Below, piece after piece: positions 21,821 to 31,204 of a stretch of DNA of 64,000 nucleotides; position 1 is the stretch's first letter; each line of letters starts with the position of its first letter. This DNA comes from Macroventuria anomochaeta (lineage: Eukaryota; Ascomycota; Dothideomycetes; Pleosporales; Didymellaceae), in the NCBI RefSeq assembly GCF_010093625.1, contig NW_022985390.1, positions 1 to 64,000 on the forward strand, in the 5' to 3' direction. A model generated the notes under the pieces. That model was given only the letters and a program-made list of their open reading frames with translations. It was not told the DNA's origin and did no database searches. The position numbers were made by a program, and so were the translations under genes.

Positions 21821-22511
21821 GGTCGTTGTTGACAATGACGTTTGGCTGAGGGCCAGTAACAACGCGTTCTTATGATTCTTCGGAGTCGAATTCCTTGTTT
21901 TCCAGCATGCGATATTTTTTGAGACGCTCTATCTGTAAGCTGCGACTGTTAAGTAGGATTGGTGCTGTGCTCAGTTTACCTAATGAAGTCGTGAAATGTC
22001 GAATGATCGGAAGTCGCGGGACGCGCCTCAACGTTTTGGTCCACTACAGGCTACAACAACCAATTTCGTCATGCCTGCGTATTTGGACTTCTTTGAATAT
22101 GTGATAAACTTCTGGGAGATCTACCGCTACAACAGAAGCCCGCGCTGCCTTCAACTGCATTGCAACAACAGTCGCAATTCAGTGCTTTATCTGTGACGTC
22201 ACCCTTCGCACTCCGCTTCAAAACCCACGATACGTTCACGCCATTGTGCGTCTGACTTTGACCGAGCACGAAGCCGCGTAAACATTCGTCTGATCATGAA
22301 TTGCTGATCATGATTGTGTACTGATACTTGTGCTCTGAAGCCATACCCCGCAGCGCAACACTTTTGGACTACATCCGGCTGCGGGGAAGGTAAGCATGCC
22401 TGGGTATAAGAAGCCATCAACAGCCATGTAACGAACATAGAATTCCTTGAAGAGATCCTTCTGTATAAGAGCTCTATATCTTGTGAACACGTACGTGGTC
22501 GCACATTCAAA
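21821..22511. other. Intergenic between acetate kinase and SDR
   Basis: Shared divergent 5' flank of acetate kinase (minus) and the SDR at 22512 (plus). No gene or repeat was recognised in the nearly 700 bases. Confidence 0.45.
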
Positions 22512-23406
22512 ATGGCCCACAATGCCTCTAAAACTGCATTCATTACAGGTCAGTGACCCGTGTGTCCTAACATAAAACATCTTACCCAAGTCCGAAGGCG
22601 GTGCAAGTGGCATTGGTCTCGCACTCACTACACGCCTACTCAGCGAAGGCTGGTATGTCTTTGTTGCTGATCGGGACATCACGAAGCTACAAGATACCGA
22701 CAACCTCCGCGCCGTGCAATGCGACACTTCATCCTGGGACTCGCAAGTAGCGGCTTTCCGAAGAGCGATCTACTGGCGAGCATCTGGCGGAGGACGCATC
22801 GACTTCGTGGCACCCATCGCGGGTATTGGCGAGCGCAAGTGGCTTCCATTTCCAGAGGAGGGTTCGGCAGCAAATCCTCAAGAATTCACGAAGCCAGACT
22901 TGTCTGTTCTGGATGTGGACCTTACTGGAGTGCTGTACACAGTAGCACTTGCGCTGCAGCATTTCCGGCGCCACACTCGGACCAAAGACGGACTGTTGGG
23001 TCGGATCGGACTCGTTGCAAGCGTGTGTGGCCTGTATTGCGTGCCGAGTCTGCCAATATACACGGCTGCGAAGCATGCTCTGATTGGGTTGACACGCAGC
23101 TACGGGAAGCTGGTGGTGGATGAGGGCATTACCATTAATGCCATTGCGCCGAACGTGGTTCAGACAAGTATCAGCTCTCCAGTCTTCTACGAGAAGCTGG
23201 CCAAAGAGAATCTCTTGACACCCATGGATGGGCTGGTGGATGCTCTTAAGACGATGCTCGAGAGCAATTGCAGCGGAGAGGTGTTTGAGTGCGGACCAGC
23301 TGGTGGGTGGACGAAGAGAGAGGCTACAGAATATCTGGATAAGAGGAGTGAGGAGATATGCAATCTGCTCAATGTAAGAGCTAGGCCCCTACACTACACT
23401 TCGTAG
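22512..23406 (+). CDS. Short-chain dehydrogenase/reductase
   Basis: An SDR resembling fungal 15-hydroxyprostaglandin dehydrogenase-like proteins; the natural substrate is unknown. The exons are 22512-22548 and 22598-23406 (281 residues). The intron splits the cofactor loop, and joining gives FITGGASGIGLAL with the TG-x3-G-x-G motif at 12-19. The active-site YTAAK is at Y167/K171. The usual NAG motif reads IAG (VAPIAGIG, 82-89), a substitution of the conserved Asn. The acidic DRD after strand 2 (FVADRD) suggests NAD(H) rather than NADP(H) preference. The C-terminal segment after SISSPVFYEKL follows the pattern of this subgroup, ending in an extra helix-like tail. Confidence 0.85.
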
Positions 23407-23735
23407 ATGCCAGAAGGAACAAAGATCGAGATTATGGTGTTGAATTGATGGTGACCCGCCAACACGGTACGCCGTTGAGTTCGGCCGGCGCTGGCCCGAA
23501 ACCGCGCCTCCCAACTTCAACGATTGTGGAGCACATCAGCGTTGCGCAGTCGCCATGTGGCTTCACGGACACATTGCAACCTTCTTACTGTCACACTGTC
23601 GCACACTAATTAAGCCTCCCTGAGAACGTCGCTACCACCGCTGTCGCACTGAGCACTTTGCTATCGCTCACTCACCCGCCCGCAACCGCCCTCGTAACCT
23701 CGGCCGCTGCTTCCTCCACAACTACCGTCTGCACG
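23407..23735. other. Intergenic, Mpv17-like gene promoter side
   Basis: It contains the 5' flank of the Mpv17-like gene. A C/T-rich stretch (about 23590-23730) precedes the start codon, as is common for fungal promoters. Nothing else was recognised. Confidence 0.4.
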
Positions 23736-24466
23736 ATGAAAAGACTACACCCTATGCTAGTCGCCTGCGGGTCCGCACTCATAATTGACTGCTGCTCCAA
23801 TATCATCGCCCAACGACTGAAGGCATGGAGTGACGAGAAGCCCTTCGTGTTCGATCGCGTGCTCTTCTTCCAGTTTGCTTTTATGGTGGTCCTTACTGCG
23901 CCTGTAAACTACCACTGGCAACATTGGCTCGAGCGTACTTTCCCCGGATGGAAGACCGTAAAGCGGACAAGGCTTGCGACGAACGAAGATGGTGATGCTG
24001 CGGAGAAGGCTGTCTTTCTGAAGGAGGACGGGGAAGATAAGCGTATGGTTGAGGAGGATGTCTTGGAGCGCAATTGGCTGAATATCTTCAAGAAGTGGTT
24101 CACAGATGTATGTTGGTCAGCTGTGACGTGACTGAGTATGTACTGACAAGTCGCAGTGCATTACCATGGGCGCACTCCTAAACCAGACCATGTTCTTGAT
24201 CTTGATAGGCCTCCTGAAAGGCAAAACAGGTGCCCAGATCGTGCAAAGCTTCCACAACGTACGTTTTCGCCCTGACATTTACTTGTACAATTCACTGACA
24301 ACCCCATCAGGAGCTCTTCAAGCTTATCTGGGACTCGTACAAGGTCTGGCCGATCGCCAATTTCTTCAGCACTACATACTGCCCTGTCGAGAAGCGTATG
24401 ATCTTCCTGAGCTTCTGCGGCCTGTTGTGGAACATTTATCTTTCTCTTGTCGCCCAGCGATTGTAG
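23736..24466 (+). CDS. Mpv17/PMP22-family membrane protein
   Basis: A four-helix inner organelle membrane protein (mitochondrial or peroxisomal in relatives: Mpv17, Sym1, PMP22). Its molecular role is still debated; channel activity is reported for the family. The exons are 23736-24107, 24157-24258 and 24311-24466 (209 residues). Family signatures are DRVLFFQFAFMVVLTAPVNY, WFTDCITMGALLNQTMF (formed by the exon 1-2 join) and the C-terminal WPIANFFSTTYCPVEKRM, then LLWNIYLSLVAQRL. A charged insert (residues about 75-110, E/D/K-rich) separates helices 2 and 3. The ATG at 23736 is used; the in-frame codon further up (23658) is TTG. Its stop is 28 bases from the stop of the opposing gene. Confidence 0.9.
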
Positions 24467-24494
24467 TGCAACAGCAAATGCAAGTTCTAGGAGT

Positions 24495-25334
24495 TCATCT
24501 ATCCTTGCCAGTCTTCCAAGCCTCCAAAATCGCGCCCCAGTACTTCCCTTCGTCTTCCCTGACATGCCCACAATGCGCACTCCTCTCAAACCTTACCATC
24601 GTGACATCCCACCCCTTCCCCCTCGCAATTGCAGCATGCTCCTCCACCTCCTCACACCCAACCATCTCATCCACTCGACTATACAAATACACTCTTGGTA
24701 CGCTCTTATCAAAGACATTATCATCATTGATCTCTCGACACAGCACCACCATCTTATTCTCCTTCCGTCTCACCGCATTCACCAAAAACAATCCTAGCAG
24801 AAGCACATGCACCAAAAGCCCCCCAAACCACTTCCAGAACCACGTTCGCGGCAGACCAGCAGATATAGCATTGTGACTCCTCATCCACCGCCCCTTGGTC
24901 GGACTCGAGTCCATAATCTGCGCGCGCATGGGTAGTTTGCTGCCGTACTTGCCCTTCCAAGCTTTTACAAACTCATTGACTTGGTTGCCGCCGCCGTTGG
25001 AGAAACTGTGCACTAGCACTTCACCTCTTGCTTCGATGTGCTGATGGGTCATGTCGAGGGCTGGAGTTAGGAGAGCGGGATAGTGTGCGCTGTGCGTGAA
25101 CATGTCGGATGTATAGCACCGGACGAGGAGAATCCGGGAGTTGGGGAAGAGACGCTGGTAGGAGAGCGTGTATTTGGCGATGTGTTTTGCGGCTGCGGCA
25201 TTCCAGGCGAATAGGAGGATGAGAGGGGACTTTGGCGTGTAGAACGATGAGGTCCAGAGATAAATGTTGTAGCCGATGGTTGTGAAGTCTGTGAGAGGTT
25301 GCACAACCTTTGCGGGCGTTATTGATGGCTCCAT
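24495..25334 (-). CDS. TMEM53/DUF829 family alpha/beta-hydrolase-like protein
   Basis: A DUF829 (TMEM53-like) protein with an alpha/beta hydrolase-like core. The vertebrate relative is a nuclear-envelope protein; the fungal role is unknown. It is a single exon of 279 residues from the ATG at 25334; the longer upstream frame contains no better start. Visible features are the strand SPLILLFAWNAA, a nucleophile-elbow-like HSFSNGGGNQ (Ser followed by N-G-G-G), and MDSSPTKGRW. A hydrophobic helix follows (HVLLLGLFLVNAV), then VYLYSRVDEMV and a late FERSAHCGHVR with the candidate catalytic His. These fit the family order. It is convergent with the Mpv17-like gene at only 28 bases. Confidence 0.85.
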   Translation of the reverse strand: MEPSITPAKVVQPLTDFTTIGYNIYLWTSSFYTPKSPLILLFAWNAAAAKHIAKYTLSYQRLFPNSRILLVRCYTSDMFTHSAHYPALLTPALDMTHQHIEARGEVLVHSFSNGGGNQVNEFVKAWKGKYGSKLPMRAQIMDSSPTKGRWMRSHNAISAGLPRTWFWKWFGGLLVHVLLLGLFLVNAVRRKENKMVVLCREINDDNVFDKSVPRVYLYSRVDEMVGCEEVEEHAAIARGKGWDVTMVRFERSAHCGHVREDEGKYWGAILEAWKTGKDR

Positions 25335-25619
25335 GCTGGCTAATATTGTTGCCGTGTTGTAGCGACTTCGATTTGGGTCCTGATATGTTATATATATGTT
25401 CAGTCTTAAGGCGCACAGCCAAGCAGTGTCGTACATTTGTAGCTTCCACGTGGGAGTACGCGACACGACTGGACGTGAAGGAGTAGCCGAGGCATGATTT
25501 TCATTGGTTCTTTCGCAAGTTATGCCTATTTCAATCATTCACCTGCTTCATGACTAGACTTCCGCGCTCTGTCATCTCGCAACTTGAGCGCTCTACGACC
25601 GTTATGATGGGTCAACGTT

Positions 25620-26014
25620 TCATCCGTGCGTGACGTTCCTCCCCACGAACCACGCCCCCACAGACGACAAGGCAGCTCCAGCTTGTGCAAGCCCCACTAC
25701 AGCGCTGGCTCCGTAGCCGCCCATAGCTGCGCTCTGCAGAGTCGCGTAGATGCCTCCAGCTGAAACAGTTGAGAAGTAGGACATTACTCCGGTCGCTGCG
25801 GTGCCTGGAGAGGAATCAATCTCTGAGGCTCTTATAACGTCTCGAAAAAGAAATACATACCAGCTACAGGTCCAGTAGTGCTGAACCCAAGTGCGGCTAG
25901 GAAGGGGACGGTCGCTGCTGCAGGTGTGCAGATGATGAATCCGTTCACGACATGGAAAGCTGTTTGGTATGGGTGCGCAGAGATCCAGCAAAGCACGGCT
26001 TGCGTGGCGTTCAT
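25620..26014 (-). CDS. IFI6/ISG12-family small membrane protein
   Basis: A small, very hydrophobic, Gly/Ala-rich protein resembling the interferon-induced 6-16 (IFI6/IFI27/ISG12) family, which in animals sits in mitochondrial or ER membranes. Fungal members exist, but their role is unknown to me. The exons are 25861-26014 and 25620-25804 (112 residues, 56-base intron). Splicing gives GFSTTGPVAGTAATGVMS, the family's central Gly-rich helix. Further hallmark segments are AGGIYATLQSAAMGGYG and AVVGLAQAGAALSSVG. The ATG at 26014 starts MNATQAVLC. The N-terminal 25 residues carry a first hydrophobic patch (FHVVNGFIICTPAAATVPF). Confidence 0.82.
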
Positions 26015-26338
26015 TGTGGGTGAATTACTGAAGATATAACGTATAGCATGAGATTGAGAGGAGTGGATCTGGATGCGAGTGCGAATGGTTAAGGAAGTAT
26101 GACACTGCGTGGTAACGGCAATATTTGTAGTTGGTTGAGCGACAAGGCTGAGGATGGCAGTAGTGGGATGAAGTGAAGGTCGTACAAACGGCCATGGTGC
26201 GGCGCTGTATTTGATTGGCTCTGGATTATCGATTCTTCAAGACGCATGAATGCGTAGAACTGTGCCGTATTGAAGGCTGTGTTCGCAAGGCGCATCCACT
26301 GCTGGTTTACGATTGTTGCCTGTCTTTCAATGTATTGC
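26015..26338. other. Intergenic between NiCoT and IFI6-like genes
   Basis: 3' flank of the NiCoT gene and 5' flank of the IFI6-like gene, both on minus. No coding signal was recognised. Confidence 0.4.
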
Positions 26339-27744
26339 CTAGCGATGTGCAGGCCCGGCGAGATCAGTTGCTACAACCGACTGAACCACGATATCAACGT
26401 CCTTCTTCCCTCTGGTCCTGTCTGCTGTACCACCGTGCTGCTCCTCATCGTTACGCACGGCCGTATCAGGGCTCTGCAACAGCGGTCTGAAGTGTGCATT
26501 GCCGAGCCTCTTCTTGTCAACACGGCGTCTCCATGGCTTGTACAGTAAGACACTAAGACCTCCAAAGACGACAAACGCGCCGCAGATGGCTCCACCTATT
26601 CAAAGAATTAGCATGCAGTACTGCGGTTAGTCGCTGACAGAACGTACCAACAATGTCCCAGCTGTCACCTAGCTTCTCCACTCCGTCCCAGAATTCGCCA
26701 TCCGGCTTAGCAACATTCAAGATCAAGTTAAGGAACTGCACAGTTCCAATGATTATCGCGACAATGACCGTAATGACCGTAAGAACGATGCTGTAGTAGC
26801 AGATCGCAATCGGATCCCGTGCCAGTTGCGTGCTTGTGTACAGACTCATCATGAGCGCACCATCTGTTGTGTCAAGCAGACACATGCCCGCCGTGAACAG
26901 CAATGGAAAGATCAGGATCAGCCAGATTGAAGTGCCTTTGGTCGCTTGAATAGAGCTGATACCGAGGATAGCGATCTCTGAAGATGTGTCGAACCCCAGA
27001 CCGAACAACACACCGAGTGGGTACATCTTCCATGGTCGATCGACAAGCTTGAACAGCTTTTGTAAGATGGGAAACAAGCATCCACCACCTTGGTTTTTGA
27101 ACTCCTCGTGCTCCTGGCCGGGCTCGCTCGCAAGGATCTTCTGCATCTGGACAATCAGTTTGTACAAGATGTAGATGTTCATTATGCCGAGGAGAAGCAG
27201 GAACGCAGCAGACACAGAAGTACCGATGATCCTGCCGATGCGCTCGAAGCTGTCAAACTTCGACGACACAGCGGCTGCCGTACCAGCTACGACGAGCGAA
27301 GTGACAATGACGATAGTCGAGTGACCGAGCGAGAAGAACATCCCTACGGTCACAGGGCGCTGACCCGCGGCGATTAGACGCCGGGTCATCAGGTCAATAG
27401 CGGAGATGTGATCTGCGTCCAAGGCATGGCGAAGTCCTAGGGTGTAAGAGAGAATCGCTGTTGATACCAAATGGGTATTGAAATGCTATCGTCGAATTTA
27501 GCACGGTACTGGAGATTGACACGTGCATGAGTTGACGTACCAATACAACACCAACGGCGGCCCAGACGATCGAATTGACGACGATGAGCGTCACGATAAT
27601 TGCAATTGCTGGGAAAGGAAGCTTGCTAATATATGGCACTTGTGAGTGGTATTCCGAAGCCTTCTTTGAGACATTGCCGAACAGTGATGGTTTGGAGGTC
27701 CTTGTGTCATGATTGTGGAGCGATGGAGTTGGGCAAGCCGTCAT
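26339..27744 (-). CDS. NiCoT-family nickel/cobalt transporter
   Basis: A high-affinity Ni2+/Co2+ permease of the NiCoT (HoxN/Nic1) family, expected in the plasma membrane to feed urease. The exons are 27541-27744, 26648-27485 and 26339-26595 (432 residues; introns 55 and 52 bases). The family signature in TM2, H-x4-D-H, is present as RHALDADHI (88-94), completed just after the first intron. Other conserved blocks are FFSLGHSTIVI, LGFDTSSEIAILG and GMCLLDTTDG. About eight membrane segments are visible. The cytosolic C-tail after LLYKPWRRR is charged and lies in the last exon, so an unspliced reading would end in the wrong frame. The ATG at 27744 was chosen; the longer upstream frame encodes a hydrophobic stretch not expected in the family. 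Confidence 0.93.
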
Positions 27745-28080
27745 CTTGAGCGTCAATAGGAACAACAAAAGAAACAGCAACGAGTGCGGAAGGCGAAGAT
27801 GAAACCTCGAAGCTGGAGTCGAGGTCCAGATGCACTTGCGGACGCTACCGATGCCGAGCGTTGCTTGTACCGTGGGATGAATGGCGCGTAGTGGGGCTGG
27901 CAGCTGCCATATGGCGCCGCGGGGCAGCTGCGAGTTGTGATGTCGAGATCTTATCGAGTCACCAAGCTCACTTGTAGATAACCGATTGAGCAAATTTTCG
28001 GCGAAATGAGTTTGTGCTGCTCCGAATCCAGTCTTTTTATCGCCTACGAAAGCATAGCGACGTGTCGGTATCTCTAAATA
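27745..28080. other. Intergenic between KAS and NiCoT genes
   Basis: 3' end of the KAS gene and promoter side of the NiCoT gene. The minus frame continuing upstream of the NiCoT ATG (to 27993) has no domain and is taken as noncoding. Nothing else was seen. Confidence 0.4.
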
Positions 28081-29707
28081 TTATTGCATCTTGCGAAAGC
28101 AAAGTGAAGCGTTGGTTCCTCCAAAGCCAAAGCTGTTAGACATGGCGACATTGACCTCCTTCTGCTGCGCTTCGTTTGCGACATAGTTGCAACTGAAGTC
28201 TTCCGCCGGATCTCCTGGGTTGTGCAGGTTCAAGGTCGGTGGAAGGATGTTCTGTGATCATCAGCGTCGCCCTCGCCCCAGCTACAAACAACTTACAGTG
28301 TGCAAACCGAGAATGGTGAATATCGCTTCCACACTGCCCGCAGCCCCAAGCAGATGTCCAACAGCACCCTTCGTGCTGCTGACGTTGATCTCAGAAGCAT
28401 GTCTCTTACCATCCGCACCAAGCAGCAAGTCTTTGATCGCTCTGTTTTCCGCCGCATCACCAAGAGGCGTGCTCGTAGCATGGGCGTTGATGTAGTCGAC
28501 GGAAGCTGGCTTCAGGCCAGCGTATTTCAGCGCCTTCTTCATCGCCAATCGTGGGCCTTGGCCATCTTCACGGGGCGCAGTCATATGATACGCGTCGCTC
28601 GACAAGCCATATCCAGCAACTTCTGCGTATATGCGCGCACCGCGGGCTTTGGCATGCTCTAGTTCCTGCTGTTGTCAGTACGGTCCGGACAAATGAGATT
28701 TGGTCCATACTTCGAGCACGACAACTCCAGCGCCTTCACCAATGACGAAACCATCTCGATCCCTATCAAATGGCCGACTGGCTTCTGTAGGTCGTTCGTT
28801 GAACTCGGTTGCCAGACTTCTTGCCCTTGCGAAACCTGAAATGGCGAGGGGGTGTATGCAGGATTCGGCACCACCAGCGACCATAACGTTGGCATCACCC
28901 AATTGGATCATACGCGATGCGTCGCCGATGCTGTGGGCACCTGTTGTACACGCTGTTGTGGCTGCGTGATTTGGCCCCTATAGGAAATCAGCATTTCATG
29001 TTGGAGGATTGGAATGTAACATACCCTGAAGCCGTAACGCATCGATACATGGCCCGCTGCAAGGTTGATGAGAAGCCGCGGGACAAAGAGGGGAGACACT
29101 TTTCGATGGCCCTTCAGACAATCAGCGAGGAAGGCTCTCTCATATCTGAGATATGCTTACGCCTTTCTCGAAAGCCACTGCTGTGTCATATGCATCGTCC
29201 AGACTACCAATACCAGAACCTATATAGACACCCTAGACGCATGTTAGTGGAAAAGCCAATAAAAAACGTAGCATGACTTACAGTAGCTTCGAGATCCTCT
29301 TCCTTCTTCGGCACCCATCCAGCATCATTCAGCGCTTCCTCGGATGCAACCATGGCGTATTGCGCAAACTTCGCCATTCGACGTTCATCCTGGACAATGT
29401 TAGCAGCGTCGCGCTATAGATCATAGGGAGCATACACCAGGACCCGTGTATTCTTTCGCACTCCATTTTCCATCTGCTTTTGTACCCTCAGGCACGACAG
29501 CAGCAACCTGGCTTGGCAAAGCTGCAAACTGAGGGCTTCTGTCCTTGATGGATGTGATGCCGCAATTGCCATCGATGAGACGCTGCCATGCCCGACGAAC
29601 ACCTGATATCTCGAACGTCAGTGAAGGTCGACGGGAGTTAGTTGGTATAAGTCACCTATTCCGAGGGGCGTGACAAGCCCTAAGCCTGTGACAACTACCC
29701 GTCGCAT
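28081..29707 (-). CDS. CEM1: 3-oxoacyl-[ACP] synthase (KAS II type), mitochondrial
   Basis: A condensing enzyme that elongates acyl-ACP with malonyl-ACP; in fungi this FabF-like enzyme (Cem1) serves mitochondrial type II fatty-acid synthesis and lipoic acid supply. There are eight exons: 29656-29707, 29436-29602, 29282-29389, 29161-29232, 29025-29111, 28711-28977, 28297-28665 and 28081-28251 (430 residues). Start is MRRVVVTGLGLVTPLG. The C-H-H triad is visible: C172 (HAATTACTTGAHS), H313 (NAHATSTPLGD) and H354 (KGAVGHLLG), with K349 nearby. The end is NSFGFGGTNASLCF. There is a possible extra Gly at the exon 4-5 join (EKGGHRK). No clear mitochondrial presequence, so localisation is by family only. 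Not a polyketide synthase. Confidence 0.93.
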
Positions 29708-30088
29708 TGCATGTTTTGATGATCGTTGATGGATGCAGGCATCAGAGTTGAAGAAGAAGCGAAGCTCGTGCCACTTCAGCCACTGTGGCGCGTGCGGGAA
29801 CGCGTCTGCGAGGTGTCGAGTCTACATCGATCACTCTCACTTTCTATTGTGACTAGATACATATTGTAAATCCTTTTCAGATTCTAATCTTGTCTATTGT
29901 TTATCACTGATCAAAAGCACGTGGAAAGGTGCTCAACCACTGATCTACTTACGGATAATCCTCACTGAATAGCTGACATGCCCGCAAGGTACAATAGCAT
30001 AGCGAACAATATATATACATCCTTTTCAGTTGAGTGCGGACACACAGCTAACAATGCAATTTGGACGGCTTCCTTGGTACGATCAAAT
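29708..30088. other. Intergenic between KAS gene and ADH fragment
   Basis: 5' flank of the KAS gene and 3' flank of the ADH fragment. AT content rises at 29850-30010. No gene was recognised. Confidence 0.4.
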
Positions 30089-30487
30089 CTATGCAGCAAT
30101 CTTGATAACCGCACGTCCAACGAGTTTACCCGCATTCATCTCCTCGCAAAACCTATTGATATCCTCCAGCCCACCATGCGTCAATATCGGACGGACAACG
30201 CCACGTGCAGTAAATTCCAAAGCCTCGTCGCACTCATTTAGCGTCCCCACGACACTCCCCACGACATTCAACTTCTTCATGCACATCGTGATAGGATGCT
30301 CACCGGCGATGACTGTTGTATCTTTCGGCAACCCAACGCATACCATCGTGCCTCCTGGACGCAGAAGGAGTGGCGCCTGTTCATACCCAGCTTTCGTAGC
30401 AGAGAACACGATCACGCCATGAGCGCCGTAGGATGTGATCTTGGTAGCCTCAGCCGGGATATCTGTCGTAGTCGTGAAAAGGGTCGG
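30089..30487 (-). pseudogene. C-terminal fragment of zinc-type alcohol dehydrogenase
   Basis: The frame encodes the C-terminal third of a fungal ADH1-like medium-chain dehydrogenase. Recognisable pieces are TDIPAEATKITSYGAHGVIVF, LLRPGGTMVCVGLP, NVVGSVVGTLNECDEALEFTARG and MNAGKLVGRAVIKI. The catalytic zinc domain and the Rossmann glycine loop are missing. Upstream, the frame meets a stop at 30536-30538, and I found no exon for the N-terminal part in the next 600 bases. It is most likely a truncated relic. An intron upstream (an acceptor-like CGACAG lies at about 30462) with distant exons cannot be excluded. Confidence 0.6.
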
Positions 30488-31204
30488 TCTTGAGGATGAT
30501 GTGATGTTACGAGTCGGAGCAAGAAGTACACAGATTCATCGGCAACATGTCTGCTCTCGCTGTTCGCCTTCAACAGGTCCCGACTCTTTCCAGGTTTACG
30601 TGAGCGTGATGCTTCTCTTGCCCTGGAGCTCACCAGACAAGACGCAGAACACAGTTTTGTCAATTACTGAAAAGAACCCTGAAGAACGTTGTATGATGGA
30701 AAGGGCCAGCGGTTGTGGCGTTGAGGGGTGCATAGAAACTGTGGAGCTGGCCAAGAACGGGTGTCTCAATGCGGGGTTGCGACTCCTAATTGTAGGGCGA
30801 TACCAAGAAGATGCTGAAGACAACGCCTCAGGATCTCATCCGAAGTGTTCATCAGGTAATAGCGGAAAATGGCGCATCTGAAGCTGAATCTGGGTGACAG
30901 TCGATGGGAACGACCCGCGCTCACTGCCCGGGAGACGTGAATAGATCTGCACTGTGGGTAACAGAAGCACTTGAAGAACGTAGAGAATCGAACAGGAATC
31001 GCGGAACCTTCTTACCGCCTGTCCATTGTTCTACATGATCATTTACCTCCACTTCGTATCGTTGATTGAGGGGTTGAACCTCAGCTCTTCTCATCGAGCG
31101 TATCATATCGTACAGCTTTCTTTCAAGCATATGCCGAAAACTGACGCCGGACCATGCATTCGTTCTTTGTATCCAAAACGCCGCGCTGAAAATGCAAAAT
31201 CAAA
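30488..31204. other. Intergenic upstream of ADH fragment
   Basis: I searched both strands for the missing ADH N-terminal half and found nothing convincing. The short frames here have no domain. Confidence 0.4.

Noticed and set aside
19538..23406. Isochorismatase, acetate kinase and SDR as a metabolic gene cluster
   Set aside because: Mixed strands, no shared substrate logic, no regulator or transporter between them. Ordinary adjacency is simpler.
28081..29707. Ketosynthase as part of a polyketide cluster
   Set aside because: It is a stand-alone KAS II of 430 residues with no AT, ACP or other PKS domain nearby; neighbours are NiCoT and MET2. It fits mitochondrial type II fatty-acid synthesis.
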